Assembly (NCBI GenBank): GCA_937906635.1
Contig: CALCYP010000084.1
Coordinates: 1 to 6,159, forward strand
Length of the DNA stretch: 6,159 nucleotides
Reading direction: 5' to 3'
Source: an uncultured bacterium
Lineage (GTDB): Bacteria > Patescibacteriota > Gracilibacteria > Absconditabacterales > Absconditicoccaceae
Made by a program: the position numbers and the translations under genes. A model generated the notes under the pieces. The model saw only the letters and a program-made list of their open reading frames with translations. It was not told the origin of the DNA and searched no databases. Each line of letters opens with the position of its first letter. Position 1 is the stretch's first letter. This document shows, piece by piece, positions 1 to 6,110 of the stretch.

Positions 1-1
1 A

Positions 2-2320
2 TGTTCTCTTGAAGAGATGGTAGCATGTGCTTTAGCTGAAGATACAGATGCTTGTCTTGCTGCTTGTACAGGTGATGAAGAAGGTGAAGAAGAACCAGCT
101 GGAGATGGATTTGTAACAGTTTCTAAATGAACAATTCCTGCAGATCAAACTGTTGCTAAAAATGCAATAGAAGCAAACTTATGATCAATAAAATTAACAG
201 CTGGTGATCATGATACAACAATCTCTTCTATAGAAATTACAAAATCTGGATTGGGAGAAGAAAAGGATATTACAGATTTACAAATTATGTATAAATGAGA
301 TTATGTATCAAATGCTGGAAAGGTAAAAAATTCAAAAGCAACAATAAGATTTACACCTGCTATTACAATTAAGGCAAAATCTTCAATGACTTTTGATATA
401 GTTGCTAACTTGTCTGGAGAAGCTGGAAATAATTTCGGATTCTCAGTTACAGATGTTGTAGTTGCTAATTGAAAATCTACAGGAACTCCTGTAAAATTAG
501 GCAACTTAACAACAGCTAACTATTCTGTAAAATCAATAACAACAAAATTAGATCCAAATACAGCTAAATTAAATGCATGAGATTCTAAAAAAACAATTTT
601 GACTGTAAACTTGGATAACAGCTCAACATCTGACGCTAATGTTACAGATATGGTTGTTTCTGCTTCAAACGCAACAAATCCAAGAGAAGTTGATCTTGAT
701 GAAACATTTGCAAATGTAAAAGCATATGTAGATGACAAAGAAGTTTGAAAAGTTGCTATTAATGAAGAATCTTTTGTTCTTTCAAATTTAAATATTGATA
801 TCAATAGAACTGATGATGTTGATGTTGTATTAAAATGAGACATTATATATGTATGATGAGAGAAAACATTAACATTTGAACTATCTTCAAATCGTGTTAC
901 AGCAACAGAAAAAATTAATTGAGAAAGAATGTGATCTTCTGTTTCAACTGGTAATGTAAAAGTTCAATGAGTTGATTTAAAGGTTGAGGCAAATTGGAAA
1001 TGAGAAGATCCACAAAAAGTTTCAGTTGAAGACGGAAAAGTTACATTGTTAGATTTGATGGTTAAAGCTGATTCTTCAACAGAAATTACACAATTCTACT
1101 TTGATTTAAATTGACTTGATTTAACTAAATTTGTAGATCAAGAAGTTACTTTGTCTGTATGATGATATGAATATTCATTCTGAACAGGATGAAGTTCTGC
1201 AGATCTTAAAGCAACTGCAACAACATGATGAAAAGTAGTTATTGATGGTAAAAACGACTCATTCTTTGCTCCTGCTAGAATTTTAGTAACAGCTAAGTTG
1301 GACAAAAATAGTCCTTCAGTAGCATGAACTATCGACAAAATGAATTTTGGTGTTAGCTGAGTAATCATCAACGATATCTTAGTTCCTGTTGAAACGACAT
1401 CTACAAAATTGTTATGACACAAAACAACAGTAGAAGATGGTAGTGTAAAATTAGCAAAGAGAACTGTTAACGATGAAAACACATTGAAATGAGGAGAAGA
1501 ACACGAAGTATTATTCTTTGATTTAACAGCTTGAGCTCAAAAACAAACACTTCAGAATCTAGTAATAGATTTTACTTGATCTAAAACATTAGATAAAATT
1601 GCTGATAGTGCAAGACTTATTGCAGAAGTTGATTGAGAAGAAACTGAAGTTATATCTTGGGATAGTGATAGCTTATCATGAGTAGCAGCACTTCAAAAAA
1701 CATGAACTCTTGATTTTGAAGAAATATCATTAGAAAGAGATTCTACTGTTAAATTCACATTATTAGTAGACCTTAAAGACGAGGTTTCTGTATTATGAAA
1801 CACATGAGTATTTAGTATCAATGCAAATTCTTGATCAATTATATTAAAAGATACATGAACAAATATTAAATGATCAAATGTAAAGTGAAGAGAATATACA
1901 GTTGCTGACGTTACACCAACAGTAGATCGAAACTTAACAGCATGAGAAGATTATGTAGAATTCACATTATCTAATGAATCTGAATACGATGTTGTTTTGT
2001 CAGGAAATGTTGTTCTTTCTATACAACAAAAATCAAGTCAAAATGTTTCTTGGGAATGAACATGAAAAATGTTAGATGCTAATTGAGATGATATAATTGG
2101 TCTTACAAATCCTGCTCAACATATTCCATGAACATTGACATATGATTTTGCAAATATTACAGATAGGACTATAAGTTCTAATTGAGAAATAACATATCGT
2201 ATAGAAATCAATGCTAATAGATTCTCTATAGATGAATTATCTATCATATTAAAATCAATACAATTTGTTTATATTGATGATGACAATAATGAGTCAGCTC
2301 AAATAACAAAGAAATGGTAG
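2..2320 (+). CDS. Large modular surface/secreted protein, 3' portion (code 25)
   Basis: The frame is open from the window edge to TAG at 2318-2320 (772 residues visible, start missing) only if TGA is read as a sense codon. TGA fits glycine throughout, for example V-G-G-E-K and S-V-G-G-Y, while TGG also occurs in N-W-K and S-W-E. The first visible 35 residues hold four cysteines (1, 9, 18, 22) and an acidic Asp/Glu linker. The rest is Thr/Ser/Asp/Val-rich with alternating hydrophobic residues, typical of beta-sandwich surface proteins. About five loosely similar modules begin near visible residues 36, 174, 318, 473 and 627, roughly 140-155 residues apart, often with a V-T-V or V-K-V strand followed by a Lys/Asp-rich strand and a hydrophobic F-D-L or L-D-L strand. 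No membrane anchor or sortase motif is visible at the C-terminus, which ends K-K-W. A role as cell-envelope or S-layer-like protein is inferred from composition; no named family was recognised. Confidence 0.85.
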
Positions 2321-2349
2321 AATTGGTTCACAATCGAACTAAAATAAAA

Positions 2350-2371
2350 AAAGAGGCCTTCGGGTCTCTTT
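2350..2371 (+). terminator. Intrinsic terminator with UUCG tetraloop
   Basis: A 9-bp stem (2350-2358 with 2363-2371, one G-T wobble) closes a C(TTCG)G loop, one of the most stable RNA tetraloops. It lies 29 bp after the surface-protein stop codon and ends the stem with TTT. The downstream T-tract is short, so read-through is possible. It most likely ends the surface-protein transcript. Confidence 0.8.
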
Positions 2372-2393
2372 ATCTCCCAAACACCCGAGTAGG

Positions 2394-2504
2394 ATGGATG
2401 GAAGGAATTACGAAATAGTAGTCGCAATTACGTGGTTGTTTTTGTGACTATGATATACTTGCTTTATATTAGCTGTATTTCCAATTCTTTGGATGTATGA
2501 CTAG
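2394..2504 (+). CDS. Possible 36-aa single-span membrane protein (code 25)
   Basis: ATG at 2394 opens a 36-codon frame to TAG at 2502-2504 when the two in-frame TGA codons are read as glycine (residues 18 and 20). The product starts MDGRNYE and then has one hydrophobic segment from about residue 9 to 33 (V-V-A-I-T-W-L-F-L-G-L-G ... F-I-L-A-V-F-P-I-L-W), ending M-Y-D. A polar head followed by a single membrane span is a coherent small-protein layout, and a strong terminator begins 12 bp after the stop. Against it: there is no Shine-Dalgarno sequence, only 22 bp separate it from the preceding terminator so it would depend on read-through, and the frame is short. Part of it overlaps the left copy of the inverted repeat. 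It may instead be chance sequence within a small noncoding transcript. No family recognised. Confidence 0.4.
2432..2483 (+). repeat. Inverted repeat, left copy
   Basis: Two blocks recur in reverse complement at 5878-5915. The first is a 12-bp block, GTGGTTGTTTTT (2432-2443). The second is a 26-bp block starting CTTGCTTTATATTAGCT (2458-2483) with 24 of 26 matches, 17 of them consecutive. In this copy the blocks are separated by 14 extra bases (2444-2457), while in the right copy they are adjacent. A 17-bp exact match is unlikely by chance even in AT-rich DNA. Confidence 0.6.
2442..2470 (+). promoter_or_regulatory. Candidate sigma70-type promoter
   Basis: TTGTGA (2442-2447) and TATATT (2465-2470) are separated by 17 bp. 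If active, it would make a transcript of about 70 nt from near 2477 to the terminator at 2517-2548, that is, a possible small RNA. The -10 half lies inside the left inverted-repeat copy. Such AT-rich matches arise easily by chance, so this is weak. Confidence 0.25.
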
Positions 2505-2516
2505 TTGACGAAGAAT

Positions 2517-2548
2517 GCTCGTTATCCATAGTGGTAACGGGCTTTTTT
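2517..2548 (+). terminator. Strong intrinsic terminator
   Basis: An 8-bp stem (2517-2524 with 2535-2542, one T-G wobble) is extended by a single bulged T and a CCA/TGG helix around a TAG loop, followed directly by six T residues (2543-2548). It is rightward-oriented and ends whatever is transcribed from the 2394-2504 region. It also separates that region from the converging ATPase gene, which ends at 2612. The minus-strand side lacks a T-tract. Confidence 0.85.
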
Positions 2549-2611
2549 GTAAAAATTATCCTCTTCGTTAAATTTTTTGATTTAGAATAATAATATAAAC
2601 CAGGATAAATT

Positions 2612-3889
2612 TTATAAATCCAAATTCCATGCTTGTTTGTGTATGATTCAATAAGAATCAGTAGTATTTTGTAAATCATCCATTGTTATCACATATTTAG
2701 GGAAAGAATCACGAATATCTTTTAGATTTCAGTATTCTCTCTGTACAACCGATTCATCGTAAAGAAGATACGCAACCTGAATATATATTTTATCGTTATC
2801 TCTTTCTGCTACAAAATCAATTTCTTTGTCTCAAAAATTTCATACATATACATTATATCATTTTTGAATGAGGTAAGAAAATACATAATTTTCTAATTTT
2901 TTACCAATATTGGAATCGTAATTAGAAAAAGAATAATTTAAAAAAGATAAATCGTTAAGATAATATTTTTTTTCTCACTCTAAAATTTTCTTTCATTTAA
3001 GGTCATACCTTGATACTCAGTGGAAAATAAAGATTTCTTGTAAATAACGGATATAATTTGAAATTGTTGCTATAGATATATTAATTCATTCCGACTTCAT
3101 TTTTTTATATATAGAGTTTAATGATGAAAGATTTCATATATTTCATATAAAAAACAAAAAAACTTTTTCAAAAACATCAATATCTTTTATATTATATCTC
3201 TGAGCAATATCCTTTAAGATAATGGTATTTCTCAAAGATTGAATATACTCTTTTTGAAATTCTGCATCTGGTAATCTATATAGTTCTGGTATTCATCAAG
3301 TGGAAAGATAGTTTATAAAAGATTTTTTTCATTTTTCTTGATTTTTTATTCACAAATATTCTTGAAATGAAAAAGGATATACTGTTATGGGGAAATATCT
3401 TCAAGCAATATATGTAACTAATTCTCATGAAAGTAGTTTTGAGTTACTTCATGTTATTATGATTTCTATGTCTAAATTATCATCAATTCTCAATGAGTTT
3501 ATATATTTTTCCCATCAATCAATATTCTGAATTTCATCTATAAAAAGGTAAATTCTTCATTTTTTTGCGATATTTTTTAAATAAACATTTAATACTTCAC
3601 TTAAAATATCTTTATTTTTGATAAACAAGAAATCATCCAATTCCATATTTAGGTACAATATATTTTCTCTTGGGGTTTTTTTGTTTTTCAATATATTGTA
3701 TATCAATTGTCTTATTATATAGCTTTTTCACGATCTTCTTTGTCATATCAAAACTTTTATTAAATCAGTAACTCAAAACAATTTTTCAATTTTTTCTATA
3801 TAATCATTTCTGATATATCATACATCTGCGATTCATTTTTCCCAATAATTGTTTTTATTTAAAATAGAAATGATATAATTTTTATCCAT
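2612..3889 (-). CDS. AAA_14 / DUF4143 family ATPase (code 25)
   Basis: ATG at 3889-3887 to TAA at 2614-2612 gives 425 residues with TGA read as glycine. The N-terminal AAA+ domain has Walker A G-Q-R-R-S-G-K-S at residues 49-56, both glycines being TGA codons. Walker B is Y-L-F-I-D-E at 114-119, and a sensor-like T-G-S-N-S is at 146-150. Family signatures follow: G-R-Y-F...Y-P-F-S-F-Q-E-Y-L (163-179) and G-G-I-P-E-L (198-203). The C-terminal DUF4143 domain (about 215-425) has the usual K-E-I-D-F-V-A-E (355-362) and Y-I-Q-V (369-372) strands of a PD-(D/E)XK-like fold. Length matches the family. Members are widespread in bacteria and archaea, often on mobile or accessory DNA. Their physiological role is not established, although ATP binding and hydrolysis are well supported by motif. 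No Shine-Dalgarno sequence precedes the ATG. It is divergent from the transposase. The gene is very AT-rich. Confidence 0.93.
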
Positions 3890-3911
3890 TAAAAATTTTT
3901 TTAAAAAAATA

Positions 3912-3939
3912 AATTTTGTTTAGTATACTAAATAAAATT
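3912..3939. repeat. Palindrome 1 (probable operator)
   Basis: A 28-bp near-perfect palindrome (core TTTAGTATACTAAA at 3919-3932, arms AATTTT/AAAATT, one mismatched pair at 3918/3933). Its left half, AATTTTGTTTA, recurs exactly 40 bp further on. It sits 23 bp upstream of the ATPase start codon and overlaps the candidate -10 box, the usual place for a repressor operator. Confidence 0.6.
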
Positions 3940-3949
3940 ATAAAATCAA
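3922..3949 (-). promoter_or_regulatory. Candidate promoter of the ATPase gene
   Basis: On the minus strand, TTGATT (3949-3944) and TATACT (3927-3922) are spaced 16 bp apart. Transcription would start near 3915, giving a leader of about 26 nt with no ribosome binding site. The -10 box lies within palindrome 1, so a protein bound there would block polymerase. A TATAAT at 3942-3937 on the same strand is an alternative -10. Confidence 0.45.
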
Positions 3950-3951
3950 GT

Positions 3952-3979
3952 AATTTTGTTTAATATATTAAATATTTTT
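3952..3979. repeat. Palindrome 2 (probable operator)
   Basis: The core TTTAATATATTAAA (3959-3972) is a perfect 14-bp palindrome preceded by the same AATTTTG arm as palindrome 1, at a 40-bp centre-to-centre offset (about four helical turns). The right arm is less conserved. Two phased copies favour a cooperative dimeric DNA-binding protein over random AT-rich symmetry, though no regulator gene is visible in the window. Confidence 0.5.
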
Positions 3980-4117
3980 AATATTACAGAGATCAAAATT
4001 TTTTTATAAATCAAGAAAATGTTAAGCAAATTTTACAAATATATAAATTATATGTAAGTGTTAAATGTATTTAACAAAAATAGCAAAAACACATAATTTT
4101 AAATCCATTTTTTTCCC

Positions 4118-4146
4118 TTGAAAAATATTTTCATATTTTCTACAAT
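4118..4146 (+). promoter_or_regulatory. Candidate promoter of the IS110 transposase
   Basis: TTGAAA (4118-4123) and TACAAT (4141-4146) have the optimal 17-bp spacing. The predicted start near 4153 leaves a leader of about 27 nt, A-rich and without a Shine-Dalgarno sequence, before the ATG at 4180. The spacer contains a short GAAAA/TTTTC symmetry. Confidence 0.55.
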
Positions 4147-4179
4147 TTCTAAATTCAGTTCAATAAACAAATTAAAAAA

Positions 4180-5700
4180 ATGAAAACATTAAAGCAAACC
4201 CCAGCCAAAGAGCTGTATAATTATATCAAGCTTAATTGAGTTGAGCAATCAATTTATTTTTGAGTTGATGTATGAAAAGAAGTTTTGGACATTTGAGCAA
4301 CTATTTGAAATAGTAATGTGCAAGTGTACTTGTGAAGCATCAACAATACAGCAAGTGGATTTAAGCAAGTTGAAGATGTGATTATGAATTTGATTTTGCT
4401 ATGAGTGAATGAGAATAATATATATTTTTGAACTGAAAATACTTGAATTTACTGACACGATATTATGAATTATTTTTCTGATAGAATACCAAATACGTAT
4501 ATTCTCAACTCGAGTTTAACCTGTCACGCTAGACAATATTATGCTACTAGTAATTTCAAAAATGATGAAGTAGACAGCGTAATGATAGCTACTACATTAC
4601 AAGATTTAGACAATAAATGAAGGTTGGAAAGTGTAAATAATCCATACAAAAGATGATGTGGAATGTGATTTGTTCGCCGTTCGTTTAGCAATGAAAGAAG
4701 TTCTTTGCGTCTATTGTCCAGGAGATTAGCAAAATTAAGAGAGACAAAATCAAATCTTATGAGGAGTATAAATATGAGTAAAGAAAGATTATTCCCAGAG
4801 ATTTATTGATTATTTTCCATCAAACATAGAGCGAGTGTAGAATGATTATTGATAGAAAATTTCACAAGAGATGAAATGCTGACAATGAGTAGAGAAGAAT
4901 TTGTAGAAAAATACAAAAGCATAGCAAGTAAATGACAGCAAAATTCGAAAGTAATGGAAAAGGTTTTGGCATTTTATGATAAAATTACAGAGCGCGGAGC
5001 TAAAGTTTCGCGTAGTGAATTAGACAATGCAATGTGAGTAGACAGCGATAATTTCATATTAGAAGACATAAAATTCAAATTGAAATATTATGATTTGACT
5101 ACCAAAGAGATTGAGCACGTACAATGAAAGATAGAAGAATTGCTTAGTATCCTCAGAAAAAATTGATATTATATTCCAAAGTTTAGCTGAATAAATGATA
5201 TTGAGATTTGAGTATTGCTGTGAGAATTAGGAAACGATATTTACAATATGTCGACAAAAGAATTTTTAGGTTTCATCTGATGGTATCCAGATAATTTCAC
5301 ATCTGGATGATGACATATGGTCAAAGAAGCAAAGTTCTCAAACAAGAAATGAGTGATAAAAAAGTTTGTCTACATCTGGATGTATGGCTTTCAACTTCAC
5401 AATCCAAGCTTTAGACTTTACAAAAAATTACTGACACTTTACTATTGATGAGAAAAAGAAAAATCAGCCATAGCCATCAAGACAAAGAGGAAAATAGAAA
5501 CAAAATGTTGATCAAAATTATTGGAAATAATCCATACCTCATTTAAACAAAACATTTCATTTCAAGAAAATAGATTTTTAGAATGAACAATTAAGCCACT
5601 GATTGATAGAATGAAAAGTTGAGGAACCTCAGCGGAAAAGATAACACAAACAATACAAGATGTTTACTGAACTAAACCAATCCCATCTATGCTTTGCTAA
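4180..5700 (+). CDS. IS110-family DEDD transposase/recombinase (code 25)
   Basis: ATG at 4180 to TAA at 5698-5700 gives 506 residues with TGA as glycine. The N-terminal RuvC-like DEDD domain shows the family pattern: D30 in Y-F-G-V-D-V-G-K, E86 in Y-F-G-T-E-N-T-G, and D129/D132 in K-N-D-E-V-D-S-V-M-I-A. A Lys/Arg/Glu-rich helical, coiled-coil-like region follows (about 165-330). The C-terminal Transposase_20 domain begins near G-I-N-D-I-E (337-342) and continues through F-I-G-W-Y-P-D-N-F-T-S-G-G-G; S375 fits the conserved nucleophilic serine. Characterised IS110 enzymes cut and rejoin DNA through this Asp/Ser site, guided by a noncoding bridge or seek RNA from the element's own end. At 506 residues it is longer than the usual roughly 320-450, mainly from a long linker between the domains and a C-terminal tail after about 425. 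All four acidic residues and the serine are present, so it looks intact. Confidence 0.92.
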
Positions 5701-5880
5701 CCAATTTCACGACCATTCATTATATTCCAATGCTGCACTGTCAACTCAATATTGTAGCCAAAACATATAATGAATAATAGCTAAAAAGGGCTCGTAGGTA
5801 AATGCCCTTAGTCCAAACTATGTCGTCGTATTCGGGTTGCTCATATGGAGACAACGAGTTAAAGAGCGTGACAGGAATGG
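5701..5880 (+). ncRNA. Candidate IS110 guide (bridge/seek) RNA region
   Basis: The 180 bp after the transposase stop are visibly richer in G and C than their surroundings and fold well. There is an 11-bp perfect stem, ATTCATTATAT (5715-5725) with 5765-5775, enclosing 39 nt. A 6-bp AAGGGC/GCCCTT hairpin follows (5786-5791 with 5804-5809, 12-nt loop), then a 7-bp hairpin with one bulge (5836-5842 with 5848-5855, loop ATATG). Long stems with large loops resemble the target- and donor-binding loops of IS110 bridge RNAs, and the length is similar to the roughly 180 nt of described ones. IS1111-type elements carry their guide RNA downstream of the transposase. No guide-to-target match was demonstrated, and the region overlaps a possible minus-strand gene, so this is inference. 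Confidence 0.35.
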
Positions 5881-5929
5881 AAGTATAGCTAATATAAAGC
5901 AAGAAAAACAACCACAAAAAACAGAACAT
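5720..5929 (-). CDS. Possible 69-aa small membrane protein (code 25)
   Basis: Minus-strand ATG at 5929-5927 (or TTG at 5947-5945, giving 75 aa) runs to TAA at 5722-5720, reading one TGA as glycine near the end. The product begins MFCFLWLFFLLYIS, a strong hydrophobic segment. It continues through a polar stretch, S-P-Y-E-Q-P-E-Y-D-D (residues 27-36), to a second hydrophobic segment, Y-S-L-Y-V-L-A-T-I-L. TTACAA (5988-5983) and TAAAAA (5965-5960) with 17-bp spacing could drive it. Against it: many C-ending codons (CCC, GAC, GGC, GCC) unlike the long genes, no Shine-Dalgarno sequence, and a terminator-like hairpin with a T-run inside the frame. It competes with the structured-RNA interpretation of the same DNA. 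No family recognised. Confidence 0.35.
5783..5809 (-). terminator. Terminator-like hairpin, leftward
   Basis: Read on the minus strand, a 6-bp AAGGGC/GCCCTT stem (5809-5804 with 5791-5786) with a 12-nt loop merges into a run of five T (the stem's last two plus three more, 5787-5783). It could end a leftward transcript starting near the right inverted repeat, or be one arm of the structured RNA on the plus strand. The large loop makes it only moderate. Confidence 0.4.
5878..5915 (-). repeat. Inverted repeat, right copy
   Basis: Reverse complement of the left copy. GTGGTTGTTTTT (minus strand, 5915-5904) is directly joined to the 26-bp block (5903-5878), with two differences from the left copy and without its 14-bp insertion. 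Together the two copies enclose the ATPase and transposase genes (2484-5877). Confidence 0.6.
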
Positions 5930-6110
5930 TAAATTAACAAAAGACAAATCGTATGCCTATTTTTAGAGCAAATCCTATCCGTTTGTAATTATTTTTTGTA
6001 TTGTTTTAAGTTTAGATTAGCAGATATAAACTAGGTAACATAGGAGAATATGTTATAATTTTTTAGTAATTTTGAATTGGGAGATGTTAGGTTGTGATGA
6101 ATAATATGTA
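5930..6110. other. AT-rich intergenic stretch
   Basis: Between the right repeat region and the candidate start at 6111 I see no convincing coding frame under code 25 on either strand and no strong hairpin. It contains only promoter-like boxes, described separately for each direction. Confidence 0.5.
6051..6059 (+). promoter_or_regulatory. Candidate extended -10 promoter
   Basis: TGTTATAAT is a perfect TATAAT (6054-6059) preceded by the extended TGn element. The -35 position at 17-bp spacing (CTAGGT) is poor, which extended -10 promoters tolerate. It would serve a rightward gene such as the one that may begin at 6111. Confidence 0.4.

Larger units (their letters stand above)
3890..4179. other. 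AT-rich divergent intergenic region
   Basis: This 290-bp stretch separates the divergent ATPase and transposase starts. The ATPase-proximal half holds two palindromes and promoter-like boxes; the transposase-proximal part holds the TTGAAA/TACAAT promoter. Between about 3980 and 4117 I see no gene, no GC-bearing hairpin and no clear insertion-sequence end. The left boundary of the IS110 element should lie somewhere here. Its lack of visible structure is one reason to look for the guide RNA on the other side of the transposase. Confidence 0.6.
4118..5880 (+). mobile_element. IS110-family insertion sequence (boundaries not resolved)
   Basis: The element is defined by its transposase (4180-5700), the promoter just upstream, and the structured 3' flank to about 5880. 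IS110 elements generally lack clear terminal inverted repeats and make no or only tiny target duplications, so ends cannot be fixed from one copy. The true left end is within about 3980-4117 and the right end is probably between 5775 and 5920. The inverted repeat at 2432-2483 / 5878-5915 might mark a larger unit that includes the ATPase. Confidence 0.6.

Noticed and set aside
301..1482. Minus-strand open frames of 67-114 codons opposite the surface-protein gene (301-504, 520-843, 1138-1482)
   Set aside because: They are antisense shadows of the continuous plus-strand code-25 frame, with Ser/Thr/Phe-rich translations that mirror its codons and no start signals.
2451..2591. Plus-strand 46-codon frame starting ATG at 2451 (M-I-Y-L-L-Y-I-S...) to TAA at 2589
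   Set aside because: It reads straight through the T6 terminator and its hydrophobic end comes from the T-tract; the frame from 2394 ending before the terminator is more plausible.
2464..2679. Minus-strand 71-codon frame overlapping the 3' end of the ATPase
   Set aside because: It is an out-of-frame reading of the ATPase C-terminus that also runs through the strong terminator at 2517-2548; the ATPase frame explains this DNA.
2..5700. UGA read as tryptophan (mycoplasma-type code 4)
   Set aside because: Walker A and DEDD-domain positions that must be glycine are TGA, and TGG already serves as tryptophan.
4180..5700. Pseudogene interpretation caused by the many TGA codons
   Set aside because: All catalytic residues, both domains and a single frame are preserved once TGA is glycine; there is no frameshift.
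4520..5875. 11-bp complementarity between the transposase gene (4520-4530, CCTGTCACGCT) and 5865-5875
   Set aside because: Several 11-bp matches are expected by chance in a window of this length, and the match does not extend on either side.
5795..5880. tRNA or tRNA-like gene in the GC-richer stretch (TTCGGGTTG at 5831-5839 looks T-arm-like)
   Set aside because: No acceptor, D-arm or anticodon arm can be placed around it on either strand.
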